Of a DNA stretch of 64,000 nt, positions 54,484 through 63,852 are shown one piece after another. Origin of the DNA: Caballeronia sordidicola. Lineage in GTDB: Bacteria; Pseudomonadota; Gammaproteobacteria; Burkholderiales; Burkholderiaceae. Position numbers and translations under genes: made by a program. Position 1 is the first letter of the stretch. Every line of letters begins with the position of its first letter. Location of the stretch: the NCBI RefSeq assembly GCF_001544455.2, contig NZ_FCOC02000012.1:1-64000 (forward strand), written 5' to 3'. Under the pieces are notes generated by a model. It did no database searches, had not been told where the DNA came from, and worked only from the letters and a program-made list of their open reading frames with translations.

Positions 54484-54999
54484 ATGAACGATTCCCCTGC
54501 ATCGGGTCCACGCAACATCGAGCACAGTACGTTCGACGAATGGCCGTTGCCGCTGCGCGCGCTGTTCGACGGCACGTCGATCGAGACAAAAACCGGTTTC
54601 ACCGCATCGCTGCTCGCCGCCGACGAAGGCCGGATCCGGACGTCACTGCTGAGCGTGGGCGAACTGTTCGCGCCCGATCCGGGGAGCTTGTGTTTTTCGC
54701 TGTGGCCGCAGTCCAGGGCGGCGCGGGTGATATCGAAGACGGGCTTGGCGACGCTGACTTTCGTCTTCGATGAAGCGTTTTTCCAAGTGCAGCTTCAGGC
54801 GAAGGCCGTGCCGCTTGCGGACTCGCCGGTGACGTGCTTTATCGCGACGATCGAAAGCGGCGAGTGGCAGAAAGTGGCTTATGCCCGGCTCGTGCAAGGA
54901 ATTGGATTTGCTTTTGCCGAAGGTCAGGAGAACGCCGTGCTGGAACGCTGGCGTCTACAAGTGGAAGGACTGAAGCGGGCCGCGAGCGTGGCGCCCTGA
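54484..54999 (+). CDS. Putative FMN-binding split-barrel protein
   Basis: 171 residues from MNDSPASGPRN (GGAG upstream; the longer frame to 54442 crosses the hairpin). The layout LLSVGELFAPDPGSLCFSLWPQSRAARVI and FFQVQLQAKAV resembles pyridoxamine-5'-phosphate-oxidase-like folds. No cofactor motif is decisive. It follows the ferritin-like gene by 76 bases. Confidence 0.55.
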   Translation: MNDSPASGPRNIEHSTFDEWPLPLRALFDGTSIETKTGFTASLLAADEGRIRTSLLSVGELFAPDPGSLCFSLWPQSRAARVISKTGLATLTFVFDEAFFQVQLQAKAVPLADSPVTCFIATIESGEWQKVAYARLVQGIGFAFAEGQENAVLERWRLQVEGLKRAASVAP

Positions 55000-55000
55000 A

Positions 55001-55030
55001 ACAAAAACAGCGGAGCTGTAAGCTCCGCTG
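55001..55030 (-). terminator. Intrinsic terminator of rhlE
   Basis: CAGCGGAGCT and AGCTCCGCTG form a 10-bp stem with a 3-nt loop; on the minus strand it is followed by TTTTTGTTT. It sits 24 nt past the rhlE stop. Confidence 0.88.
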
Positions 55031-55053
55031 CCTGAAACCTTACCGCAGTTCAA

Positions 55054-56520
55054 TCAACGTCCGCGTTGCCCGGTACGCGGCGTATCACGTCGGCCAGCAC
55101 CGCCGCCTTCACTACGAGGCTTGCCACCGAGCAATGCGCCGGCTGGCCGCGCGCCTTCAGGCTTGCGCGGCGCGGCGCCATTGCCGCCCGTCTTGGCCGC
55201 AACGGGTTTGGGCGAACGCGAACCATTGCCTCCGCCGCCGCCATTGCCGCCATGCGCCGGCTTCGCCGGTCCACGGCCACCGCCATTTGCCTGCTTCGGC
55301 GCGCCCTGACGTGGCGCACCTTGACGCGCACCGCCGCCGCCCTGGCTGCGTCGAAGAATGGGTTCGGGTTTCTGAGTCGGGTCCGGCTCGAATCCCGCGA
55401 TCACTTCCTGTGGAATCGGGCGCTTGATCAGCCGTTCGATGTCCTTCAGCAACTGATGTTCATCGACGCAAACCAGCGATACCGCCTCGCCCGTTGCCCC
55501 AGCACGCCCCGTGCGTCCGATCCGGTGAACATAGTCCTCCGGCACGTTCGGCAGATCGAAGTTGACCACGTGCGGCAACTGATCAATATCGATACCGCGC
55601 GCCGCAATATCCGTCGCCACGAGCACCTGCAACGTGTTGTCCTTGAACTCGGCCAGGGCACGCGTGCGAGCCGACTGGCTCTTGTTGCCATGAATGGCGA
55701 GCGCGCTGATGCCGTCCTTCGTCAACTGTTCGGCCAGCCGGTTCGCGCCATGCTTCGTGCGCGAAAAAACCAGCACTTGAAACCAGTTGTTCTGCCGGAT
55801 CAGGTGCGTAAGCAATTCGCGCTTCTTATCGCGATCGACCGGATGGATCTTTTGCGCGATCGCTTCAACGGTCGAATTGCGGCGCGCCACTTCGATCAGC
55901 GCCGGCTTGTCGAGCAGACTGTCGGCGAGGGTCTTGATTTCGTCGGAGAAAGTCGCCGAGAACAGAAGGTTCTGACGCTTCGGCGGCAGCTTGGCGAGCA
56001 CGCGCTTGATGTCGTGAATGAAGCCCATGTCGAGCATGCGGTCGGCTTCATCGAGCACGAGGATTTCGAGCTTCGACAAGTCGATGGTCTTCTGCTGCAT
56101 GTGATCGAGCAATCGTCCGGGCGTAGCCACGACAATATCCACGCCGCGCCGCAACGCGTCGATTTGCGGATTGATGCCAACGCCGCCGAACATTACCGTT
56201 GATTTCAGCTTCAGGTATTTGCCATAGGTGCGCACGCTCTCTTCGACCTGCGCCGCGAGTTCGCGCGTGGGCGTGAGGATCAGCGCGCGAACCGGGCGCT
56301 TCGCGCCTGCTGCGGGCGCCGGCGTTTCGGACAGGCGTTGCAGGATCGGCAGCGTAAAACCCGCGGTCTTGCCAGTGCCGGTTTGCGCGCCTGCAAGCAG
56401 GTCGCCGCCGTTCAGCACGGCAGGGATGGCCTGCGACTGGATAGGCGTGGGAGTTGTGTAGCCTTGTTCGATGACTGCGCGAAGCAAGGGTTCGGACAAG
56501 CCGAGGGAATCAAAAGACAT
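55054..56520 (-). CDS. rhlE: DEAD-box RNA helicase RhlE-type
   Basis: 488 residues. Q motif (PTPIQSQAIP), AGAQTGTGKTAGF (Walker A), VLDEADRMLDMGF (DEAD), LFSATFSDE (SAT) and HRIGRTGRAG are all present in order. The last ~110 residues are Gly/Lys/Pro-rich and basic, an RNA-binding tail. It remodels RNA in ribosome assembly and cold or decay contexts in relatives. Confidence 0.92.
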   Translation of the reverse strand: MSFDSLGLSEPLLRAVIEQGYTTPTPIQSQAIPAVLNGGDLLAGAQTGTGKTAGFTLPILQRLSETPAPAAGAKRPVRALILTPTRELAAQVEESVRTYGKYLKLKSTVMFGGVGINPQIDALRRGVDIVVATPGRLLDHMQQKTIDLSKLEILVLDEADRMLDMGFIHDIKRVLAKLPPKRQNLLFSATFSDEIKTLADSLLDKPALIEVARRNSTVEAIAQKIHPVDRDKKRELLTHLIRQNNWFQVLVFSRTKHGANRLAEQLTKDGISALAIHGNKSQSARTRALAEFKDNTLQVLVATDIAARGIDIDQLPHVVNFDLPNVPEDYVHRIGRTGRAGATGEAVSLVCVDEHQLLKDIERLIKRPIPQEVIAGFEPDPTQKPEPILRRSQGGGGARQGAPRQGAPKQANGGGRGPAKPAHGGNGGGGGNGSRSPKPVAAKTGGNGAAPRKPEGARPAGALLGGKPRSEGGGAGRRDTPRTGQRGR

Positions 56521-56738
56521 AAGTGTTCACGGATTCTGTATGCCGACCGGCGTTGTCGCATGAGCCTCGAACAAAGCCCAGGGAAGCGGCTCGCAGGAAG
56601 AGGTGCGCACGCACGACGATCGAGGAAATCGGGCGGCATGACAATCGGGGCGCTCGCTCGAAGAAAAGAGCAGGGCGCCGGGAAAGTTGCCGCGAAGATC
56701 AACGCGCTATCAAGACACGCTGACTGGCGTTAAGTTGC

Positions 56739-56762
56739 ATTTGAAGCGCGCACGCCTCAAAT
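56739..56762 (-). terminator. Imperfect hairpin after the TrhA-like gene
   Basis: ATTTGAAGCG pairs with CGCCTCAAAT, one mismatch, with a 4-nt loop. It lies 32 nt beyond the minus-strand stop and lacks a T run, so termination is uncertain. Confidence 0.3.
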
Positions 56763-56793
56763 CATCAGGCATTGAGTGTCGATCAGGACAGGC

Positions 56794-57414
56794 TCACGCA
56801 ACGTAGCGTGCAATGCTGATGAATTGACACAAGCTGCCGCCCAACACGAACAGGTGCCAGATGCCATGGCCGTGCCGGATGCGCTCGTCGTTGATGAAAA
56901 AGTAAATGCCGGCGCTGTAGATCAAGCCGCCTGCCAGCAGCCACGCCGTGCCGGCGGGCGGTAATGCTGTAACGAGAGGACGGATGGCTACGAGCGCGAG
57001 CCAGCCCATCATCACGTAAATCACCATCGATACACTGCGGGTTCGGCGCCCGAGCGTGAGTTCCTGAACAATGCCAAGCGCAGCCAGCCCCCAGCTTACC
57101 CCGAATAGCGACCAGCCCCACGGGCCGCGAAGCGTGACGAGCGTGAACGGCGTGTAGCTTCCCGCGATCAGCAAATAAATGGCCGAATGATCGCATTTCT
57201 GCAATATCGCCTTGGCGCGCGGGTTTCGGATGGAGTGGTAGAGCGTCGAGATTGTGTACAGGGCGAGCAGCATTGCGCCATACACAGCAAAGCTCACGAT
57301 CTTGTACGGATCGCGTTCCAGCGACGCCATGGTCACAAGCGTTGCCAGTCCCGCCACCGACAGTACAGTGCCGACAAGATGGGTAACGCTATTGAACCGC
57401 TCACCAACGTGCAT
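56794..57414 (-). CDS. trhA: TrhA/hemolysin III-family membrane protein
   Basis: 206 residues with seven hydrophobic segments. Progestin/AdipoQ-receptor-like motifs: SVTHLVG, STLYHSIRN, HSAIYLLIAGSYTPF and HGIWHLFVLGGS, supplying the Ser/His/Asp metal ligands. Family members act in membrane-fluidity homeostasis in E. coli; haemolysis is a historical label. Inner membrane. Confidence 0.88.
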   Translation of the reverse strand: MHVGERFNSVTHLVGTVLSVAGLATLVTMASLERDPYKIVSFAVYGAMLLALYTISTLYHSIRNPRAKAILQKCDHSAIYLLIAGSYTPFTLVTLRGPWGWSLFGVSWGLAALGIVQELTLGRRTRSVSMVIYVMMGWLALVAIRPLVTALPPAGTAWLLAGGLIYSAGIYFFINDERIRHGHGIWHLFVLGGSLCQFISIARYVA

Positions 57415-57583
57415 CGAAAAACATCCTCAACCACGTTGCGTTTCCCGCATGCAACGCCGCGCTTACCCGCTTTGTGAATTCACGAAATCACCGGCATTTT
57501 ACCGCGAGACCGGTTGCAGGTTTCGCCAATCCCGATCCGCTTGATTGAGCACAATGGCCAACACAAAAAGGCCAGCATGAAAA

Positions 57584-57623
57584 GAAGAAGGGCGCCGCCC
57601 CGAATGCGAGGCCCGCGCCCTTC
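57584..57623 (-). terminator. Intrinsic terminator of the cytochrome c operon
   Basis: GAAGGGCGC and GCGCCCTTC form the stem, and TTCTTTTC follows on the minus strand. It lies about 40 nt after the stop at 57661. Confidence 0.7.
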
Positions 57624-57660
57624 ACTGCATTTTACGCTACTGCCGGCCCTGCTTCTTCAA

Positions 57661-58959
57661 TCAGTCGAGCGGCGCCGAACGCAGGTTGCTGACTTGTTGC
57701 GGCGACACCGGCGTGCCGTGGTTGCCCCACGACATGCGGATGTACGTCACAACCGCAGCAACTTCCGTATCCGACAAGGCTTGCGCAAACGGCGGCATGC
57801 CATACGGATGCGGGTTGCCTTCGGTGCTCGGCGGATAACCACCGTTGAGCGTCATGCGGATCGGGTTCACGGCCGACTGCATCTGAATGGACTGGTTGTT
57901 GGCAAGCGGCGGATAAGCAGGCGGCTTTCCGAGACCGTTCTCGGCGTGGCACTTCGCGCAATTTTCCGTATAGATCTTCTTTCCCTGGACCAGCAGTTCG
58001 CCACCGAATTTCTCCGATGTCTCGAATTGCATGGTTTCCGGCGCTTCCTTCTTTTGCGGAATTGACTTGAGGTACGTGGTCATTGCACTGATGTCCGCGT
58101 CCGTCATGTATTGCAGGCTGTTGTGAACCACTTCGGCCATCGGACCGAACACCGCGCCACGCTGCGATACACCCGTCTTCAACAGGTCGTTGATGTCCTT
58201 CGCGTCCCAGTCGCCAAGACCTGCTTCCTTGTTCGACGTCAGCGAAGGCGCATACCAGTTCTGCAGCGGAATCAGGCCGCCGCCGAAGGCTGCCGAGCTG
58301 ACCGGGCCGCCGAGCGGGTTGATCGATGTATGGCACATGCTGCAATGGCCAAGCCCTTCGATCAGGTAAGCACCGCGGTTCCATTCGACCGACTTGGTAG
58401 GATCCGGCTTGAACTCGCCTTCGCGGAAGAACAGCACGCGCCAGCCAATCAGCATGTTGCGCTGGTTGAACGGGAAGCGCAGTTCGTGCGGGCGGCTGGG
58501 TTCATTCACCGGCGGGACCGAGCGCATGTAAGCATACATGGCATCGGAGTCGGCGCGCGTCACCTTGGTGTAGGCGGTGAACGGCATGGCCGGATAAAGC
58601 AGGCTGCCGTCTTTTGAGCGGCCGTTATGAATCGACCGATAAAAATCGTCCGACGTCCATTTGCCAATGCCGTATTGATCGTCCGGCGTGATGTTCGGCG
58701 TGTACATGGTGCCGAACGGCGTCAGCATGGGCAGGCCGCCCGCGAACGTCTTGCCGCCGCGAACCGTGTGGCAGGCAATACAGTCGCCGGCGCGCGCCAG
58801 ATATTCGCCGCGCTTGATCAATTCGGTCTGGTCGGCGGGCACGGCGGCGACAGCGCCGCTCGAATGGAATGCGTCGCCACCCGACCAGAGCGCGGCAGCG
58901 GCGGCGGCGGCCGTCAGGACAACAACCGCCGAGAGTGCGAACAGGGACTTGCGTTTCAT
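57661..58959 (-). CDS. Triheme membrane-linked cytochrome c
   Basis: 432 residues. N-terminal signal/anchor (LFALSAVVVLTAAAAAAAL) and three heme-attachment motifs: CIACH (60-64), CSMCH (206-210) and CAKCH (334-338). The three-domain layout matches the cytochrome c subunit of membrane-bound gluconate, sorbitol and alcohol dehydrogenases. No such dehydrogenase gene adjoins it. It follows the cytochrome c4 gene by 21 bases, so both probably form one transcript carrying electrons in the periplasm. Confidence 0.9.
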   Translation of the reverse strand: MKRKSLFALSAVVVLTAAAAAAALWSGGDAFHSSGAVAAVPADQTELIKRGEYLARAGDCIACHTVRGGKTFAGGLPMLTPFGTMYTPNITPDDQYGIGKWTSDDFYRSIHNGRSKDGSLLYPAMPFTAYTKVTRADSDAMYAYMRSVPPVNEPSRPHELRFPFNQRNMLIGWRVLFFREGEFKPDPTKSVEWNRGAYLIEGLGHCSMCHTSINPLGGPVSSAAFGGGLIPLQNWYAPSLTSNKEAGLGDWDAKDINDLLKTGVSQRGAVFGPMAEVVHNSLQYMTDADISAMTTYLKSIPQKKEAPETMQFETSEKFGGELLVQGKKIYTENCAKCHAENGLGKPPAYPPLANNQSIQMQSAVNPIRMTLNGGYPPSTEGNPHPYGMPPFAQALSDTEVAAVVTYIRMSWGNHGTPVSPQQVSNLRSAPLD

Positions 58960-58980
58960 ATACTTATCGCTCCTCGCGCC

Positions 58981-59739
58981 TTATTGCGGTTCGCTGCCGC
59001 AGACAAGCGGCATCTTGCGTGAGCCAGCGGGCGCGGGTACCGGATTGGCCGGTGCGGTTTGCGTGGAAAGCCAGGCGGCGACAGCGGTTACGTCGTCGTC
59101 GGTCAGGCGGGATGCAATCTGTTGCATGCAGTCAGGCGCTTTCGCGTGACGCGAGCCCGCACGCCATGCGCCAAGCTGGGCGCTGATGTAGTCGGAGTGC
59201 AATCCCACGAGACCCGGAATAGCCGGTTCCATACCTGTGAGCGACGCGCCGTGGCATGCCGCGCAAGCCGGGATGTTTCTGGACGGATCGCCGTTCAGCA
59301 CGATTTGCTGGCCCTTCGTCACAGTCGACGCCGACACGGTCGGCTTGGCCGGCTGCGGATAAGGCGGGCGCTGTTGCGAGAAATACGTGGCGATCTGATG
59401 AAGGTAGTCGTCCGAGAGATACGTGACGAGGTAGTTCATGGGCGGATACTTCCGGCGGCCTTCACGGAAGTTCTGCAACTGGTTGTACAGGTAGTCGGCG
59501 GGTTTGCCGGCAAGACGCGGGAAATAGTCGTTGTCCGTGCCTTCGCCGTGGACGCCGTGACATGCCGTGCAACCTTGCACGCGTGCAGCCATGGTATCCG
59601 GCGCGACGGGCTGGGCGGCCTGAGCTTCGGCTGCGCCGGCTGTGCTTGCGCCGCCCAGTGCACTGCCCAAAAGCGCCAGCGCCATTAGCGGGGCGAGCAA
59701 CGGACGAAAGATGCGTCTTGAAGACACGCGACACTCCAT
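58981..59739 (-). CDS. Diheme cytochrome c4
   Basis: 252 residues from MECRVSSRRIFR; a start at 59802 is possible. Signal peptide LLAPLMALALLGSALGG. Heme motifs CTACH (57-61) and CAACH (159-163) with the two-domain c4 layout (GKPADYLYNQLQNFREGRR; GLVGLHSDYISAQLGAWRAG). Periplasmic electron carrier, usually to a terminal oxidase. Translated just before the triheme cytochrome. Confidence 0.9.
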   Translation of the reverse strand: MECRVSSRRIFRPLLAPLMALALLGSALGGASTAGAAEAQAAQPVAPDTMAARVQGCTACHGVHGEGTDNDYFPRLAGKPADYLYNQLQNFREGRRKYPPMNYLVTYLSDDYLHQIATYFSQQRPPYPQPAKPTVSASTVTKGQQIVLNGDPSRNIPACAACHGASLTGMEPAIPGLVGLHSDYISAQLGAWRAGSRHAKAPDCMQQIASRLTDDDVTAVAAWLSTQTAPANPVPAPAGSRKMPLVCGSEPQ

Positions 59740-60176
59740 GAATTTCGAGGACCTGCCGAGCTTCGTTCGGCCCGGTGCGAATATGTGGTGAACCATTGCC
59801 ACATTGGCTCAGCGAGCCTCTGATGCGACGCGGCATTCTATCATCGTTGCCTGATGATGACTATTTGTGCCTCGGCTTGCTGCGTCTGGCTTTCAACCTT
59901 TACGCGACAATATGCCGCGCGACTGATCGACATGGGGTTTTGAACATCTTTAACTATTGATGGCCGGTCATATTCGACAAAGCATCGACTTGGTTTTAAC
60001 TGTTTGTAGCATTTCGCGACGTTGTGCATCCCGTGGGTCCGTTCCGCTAGACTCGCGTTCCTGTGCCGCCGATTTGCTCGTGCAATGCATGGCGTACCTC
60101 ATCTACGATCCTTCACCGAATTTCGAATGCAATCCTTGCCTGCTTCCTGCCCGACTCAAAACCCACGGGTGTGCGC
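59740..60176. other. Divergent cytochrome c4-CopD intergenic region
   Basis: 437 bp, moderately AT-rich in the middle (59870-60010). It must hold promoters for both directions, but no clear -35/-10 pair or operator was found and no gene is supported. Confidence 0.35.
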
Positions 60177-61112
60177 ATGAATGGCGATCCGCTCTGGTTG
60201 GCGCAGGTCCTCATCGCGGCGCTCGCCGATATTGCTTTTGCCTGTACGCTCGGCGCGGGCTTGCTGAGCATATGGTTATCGAAGGAGAAGGCGGCCGAAG
60301 GCAAGTCGCCTGCGCACGATGCGTGGCGAAAGGCGCGGCGATTGAGCCTCGGCGGCGCGGTCACGCTGGCGGTTGCGGATCTTGTACTGGTGTGGCTGCA
60401 GGCGGCATCGATGAGCGGCGCGCCTTTGTTCGACGCGTTTTCAGCTGTTATTGCCGTGGTCACCGGCACGCACGCAGGCATTGGCTGGGCAATCGCGTTT
60501 GCTGGCAGCGTATTGCTCGTGCTTGCCACGGTGTCCGCGAACGCAAAAGGCAGCCCGCGGCCCGGATTGTTCGCGATAGGCGCGCTCGTGGCCGCGGCCG
60601 GGAAGGCATCGATTGGTCATGCCGCGGACGCCGGCGCGTTTTCCCTGGCCGAAGGCGTGCAGACCGTCCATCTTCTCGCGACCGCGTTGTGGGGCGGCGT
60701 GGTGTTCGCGGGCGCGTGGCGCGTCTTGGCGTCGCTTGGGACATCGTTGGCGCGGGCGTTCTTGATCCGTATTGCCGGGAAGATTTCGACGCTGTCGGTT
60801 ATCGCCGTATCGCTCGTGGTGTTGACCGGGATCTACAACGCGTGGCGCGGGCTCGGCGGCTCGGCGCAAGCGCTCGAAGCAAGCGCGTGGGGCCAGGCGC
60901 TGGTCGTAAAGGGCGTGCTGGTCGCAACCGCGTTGCTGCTAGGCGCAATGAACCGCTGGTCCGTGTTGCCGCGATTGCGGCGCACGGCATCAACCGTCGA
61001 TGCACGCACGTTCAATGGCGTAATGCGTGTGGAAGCGGTGCTGATCGTTGCGGTGTTTTTTGCGGCTGCCGTGTTGTCGCACAGCGTGCCGGGATTTGCA
61101 TCGGCGGGATAA
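60177..61112 (+). CDS. copD: CopD-like copper-resistance membrane protein
   Basis: 311 residues from MNGDPLWLAQVLI. Eight hydrophobic segments and the CopD family pattern (HLLATALWGGVVFAG with a His; LLVLTGIYNAWRGLGG). CopD brings copper across the inner membrane in relatives; its partner copC is absent here, so the role is uncertain. Confidence 0.82.
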   Translation: MNGDPLWLAQVLIAALADIAFACTLGAGLLSIWLSKEKAAEGKSPAHDAWRKARRLSLGGAVTLAVADLVLVWLQAASMSGAPLFDAFSAVIAVVTGTHAGIGWAIAFAGSVLLVLATVSANAKGSPRPGLFAIGALVAAAGKASIGHAADAGAFSLAEGVQTVHLLATALWGGVVFAGAWRVLASLGTSLARAFLIRIAGKISTLSVIAVSLVVLTGIYNAWRGLGGSAQALEASAWGQALVVKGVLVATALLLGAMNRWSVLPRLRRTASTVDARTFNGVMRVEAVLIVAVFFAAAVLSHSVPGFASAG

Positions 61113-61116
61113 CGGG

Positions 61117-61416
61117 TTATTCGTAGCCGAGCTTGTGGCTCACGATAGGCGCGCAGAACAGCGCCAGCGCGCAACCGACCGCCTTGCCCTGCAATTCGAC
61201 AAACGCCTTGTGCGACATGGGCGACGAAAACAGGACATCGGCGAGTTGCGGCAGGCAAAAGAGCACCGCCGCGCCAATGAAGCATCGCGTGACCACGGAC
61301 AGGCGCCAGTTGTATTGAGCGCCCATGGCGGCGCAAACCACGCGCAGCACGCCGAACAGAACAAGCGCGCCAACGGCCATCTGGGTGCGGGTGTATTCGT
61401 CTGGAAGTGTATACAT
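61117..61416 (-). CDS. Small membrane protein of unknown function
   Basis: 99 residues from MYTLPDEYTRTQM. Two to three hydrophobic segments (VGALVLFGVLRVVCAAMG, CFIGAAVLFCLPQLADVLF). The upstream in-frame extension to 61623 has no ribosome site. It converges with the copD-like gene, five bases between the stops. Confidence 0.62.
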   Translation of the reverse strand: MYTLPDEYTRTQMAVGALVLFGVLRVVCAAMGAQYNWRLSVVTRCFIGAAVLFCLPQLADVLFSSPMSHKAFVELQGKAVGCALALFCAPIVSHKLGYE

Positions 61417-61710
61417 GCTGAACTCGTTCGCTTTATCGTCGCGCTCTTCCCGGGCGCATGGGTCGGAATTTTGTACACGAGATATTGCAAGACGCGGGCC
61501 AGACGTCAGTAATGCATGTAAGGCCTTGATGCGAAAGAGTTTTAGATTCTCAAAAAGTCTTTCTAAAGCGACGTAACGCGCTGAAAACGCCTGCTTTCTA
61601 CGCGCGTTACGTAACGCAACCAAGACACATTCCTGTCTCGATAAAGCGCATTCTACGTTGAGTCGGGCGTCCTGTATCGTACGGTGCGCCGCAATTCCAC
61701 GTTTCGAAAA
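61417..61710. other. Gap between small membrane gene and dgoD
   Basis: No gene or clear hairpin. AGTCTTTCTAAAGCGACG stretches are AT-rich locally, so the promoter of the small membrane protein probably lies here. Confidence 0.3.
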
Positions 61711-62859
61711 TCACCACTCGGCGACGCTGCCATCCGCGTGACGCCAGACCGGATTGCGCCAGCGATGACCAACCTTCGCCATCTCGCGCACTTTCTCCTC
61801 GTTCACTTCAATGCCCAAGCCCGGCCCTTGTGGAATCATCACCATGCCGTCTTCGTACTTGAAGACTTCCGGATTCTTGATGTAGTCGAGCAGGTCGTTG
61901 CCCTTGTTGTAGTGAATCCCGAGGCTTTGCTCCTGGATGAACGCGTTGTAGCTGACCGCGTCGATCTGCAAGCATGTAGCCAGCGCAATCGGGCCCAACG
62001 GACAATGCAGCGCCAGCGCGACGTCGTAGGCTTCGGCCATCGATGCAATCTTGCGGCACTCCGTAATGCCGCCCGCATGCGATGCGTCCGGCTGGATGAT
62101 GTCCACATAACCGCCCGCCAGAATGTGCTTGAAGTCCCAGCGCGAATAGAGACGCTCGCCCAGCGCGATCGGTGTGCTCGTCTGGTTGACAATGTCGCGT
62201 AACGCCTCGACGTTCTCCGACAGCACCGGCTCCTCGATAAACAGCAGCTTGTACGGATCGAGTTCCTTCGCGAGGACTTTCGCCATCGGCTTGTGTACCC
62301 GCCCGTGGAAGTCCACGCCAATCCCGATATTCGGTCCCACCGCTTCACGCACGGCCGCTACATTGTTGATGACGGACTGAACCTTGTCGAAGGTATCGAT
62401 GATCTGAAGTTCTTCCGAGCCGTTCATCTTCACCGCTTTGAAACCGCGATCCACGACCGCGCGCGCGTTGTTCGCCACGTCGCTTGGACGATCGCCGCCA
62501 ATCCACGAATACACCTTGATGCGGTCGCGCACCTGGCCGCCGAGCAGAGCGTGAATGGGCACGCCATGATGCTTGCCCTTGATGTCCCACAGCGCCTGAT
62601 CGACGCCCGCGATCGCGCTCATGCCGATCGGGCCGCCGCGATAAAACCCCGCGCGATACATCACCTGCCAGTGATCCTCGATCAACAGCGGGTCGCGGCC
62701 GATCAGGTAATCCGAAAGTTCATCGACTGCTGCCGCGACCGTGTGCGCGCGTCCTTCGACCACCGGCTCACCCCAGCCGACGATGCCTTCGTCCGTCGTG
62801 ATCTTCAGAAAACACCAGCGCGGCGGAACGATAAAAGTTTCGAGCTTCGTGATTTTCAT
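61711..62859 (-). CDS. dgoD: D-galactonate dehydratase
   Basis: 382 residues with GGAG eight bases upstream of the ATG. Mandelate racemase/muconate-lactonizing-enzyme family: YSWIGGDRPSDV, the metal Asp/Glu set (IGVDFHGRVH, FIEEPVLSENVE, IALGERLYSR), and the catalytic DASHAGGIT and ALHCPLGP. It converts D-galactonate to 2-keto-3-deoxygalactonate. dgoK and dgoA, needed for the next steps, are not in view. It is divergent from a GntR regulator and likely under its control. Confidence 0.93.
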   Translation of the reverse strand: MKITKLETFIVPPRWCFLKITTDEGIVGWGEPVVEGRAHTVAAAVDELSDYLIGRDPLLIEDHWQVMYRAGFYRGGPIGMSAIAGVDQALWDIKGKHHGVPIHALLGGQVRDRIKVYSWIGGDRPSDVANNARAVVDRGFKAVKMNGSEELQIIDTFDKVQSVINNVAAVREAVGPNIGIGVDFHGRVHKPMAKVLAKELDPYKLLFIEEPVLSENVEALRDIVNQTSTPIALGERLYSRWDFKHILAGGYVDIIQPDASHAGGITECRKIASMAEAYDVALALHCPLGPIALATCLQIDAVSYNAFIQEQSLGIHYNKGNDLLDYIKNPEVFKYEDGMVMIPQGPGLGIEVNEEKVREMAKVGHRWRNPVWRHADGSVAEW

Positions 62860-62936
62860 GCTGGCGTCTCCAGGTTTTCCGGTTAGTGAGGAACAAGGAT
62901 TTCAATGCTATCAAAGTTTTGTTAGTCGTGTATATT

Positions 62937-62948
62937 AATAGTACTATT
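62937..62948. promoter_or_regulatory. Palindrome in the dgoD-GntR divergent promoter
   Basis: AATAGTACTATT is a perfect 12-bp palindrome 78 bp before dgoD and 57 bp before the regulator. It is a candidate operator of the GntR-type protein. Confidence 0.6.
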
Positions 62949-63004
62949 GGATGGAAAGGCTTGATGGGAAAGGCTCCGTATAATCCGATGATTTTTACGG
63001 CGGC

Positions 63005-63706
63005 ATGTGCGCAAAAAAGGGGAAAGTCATTCAGCACGATTTGCACGGACGCGTGGCGTACGACCTTGGCACCGAGATTTTGCGTGGCGATTTCGCGCCC
63101 GCGTCCACGTTGCCGCGCGAAGCGGAACTGATGGAGCGCTTTGGCGTGAGCCGGACCGTGCTGCGCGAGGCGCTTCGCACGCTGACATCGAAGGGATTGA
63201 TTGAATCGCGGCCGAAAATCGGCACGCGCGTGCGTCCACGAGACGCGTGGAATTTGCTCGATGCCGACGTGCTCGAGTGGTATTCGCGCGTTGCCATTCC
63301 CATGCAATTCGCGCTCAAGCTGCAGGAAATGCGCGAGATGATCGAGCCTTATGCCGCGGCTTTGGCGGCGGTCAATCACGATCAGAATACGTTGGTACGT
63401 CTGGACGAGGCCCATCAGGCGATGCTCGACGCTCGCACCGTGGATGAATGGGTGCGTGCCGATCTGCGCTTTCACTTGAGCGTGCTGAACGCATGCAGCA
63501 ATGAGTTGCTCGTGCCGCTCGGGACGCTGATCGAGCGCACGCTCGAAGCCCAGTTGCAGTTGAACGCGCGGCGGGCGGAGGTTTTCAATGCATCGATGGC
63601 CGAACATACCGCCGTTTTCGATGCCATCGCCAAGAGGCAACCAAGCGCCGCGCGTGAAGCAATGGCCGGATTGCTCGGCGTGACGCGGGCGCGGATCGAG
63701 GGTTGA
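63005..63706 (+). CDS. GntR-family regulator, FadR subfamily (DgoR-like)
   Basis: 233 residues. GntR winged helix ~10-75 (LPREAELMERFGVSRTVLREALRTL) and an FCD effector domain (LRFHLSVLNACSNELL, MAEHTAVFDAIAKRQP), whose Asp/His residues bind metal. Divergent from dgoD, so it most likely represses galactonate breakdown until D-galactonate is present; not proven. Confidence 0.86.
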   Translation: MCAKKGKVIQHDLHGRVAYDLGTEILRGDFAPASTLPREAELMERFGVSRTVLREALRTLTSKGLIESRPKIGTRVRPRDAWNLLDADVLEWYSRVAIPMQFALKLQEMREMIEPYAAALAAVNHDQNTLVRLDEAHQAMLDARTVDEWVRADLRFHLSVLNACSNELLVPLGTLIERTLEAQLQLNARRAEVFNASMAEHTAVFDAIAKRQPSAAREAMAGLLGVTRARIEG

Positions 63707-63852
63707 CCGGTTCAAATTCACGCCTCCACAAACCGGCGATCGTTTCCATTTCGCGATAAAGTTGCAGGTCCGGGCGCGGTTTTGTTGACAGTGGTCAAGC
63801 AATAATTGATCAAAACGCTGCGCCCTGCACCCATTGCGAGGAGGCGCACGAC

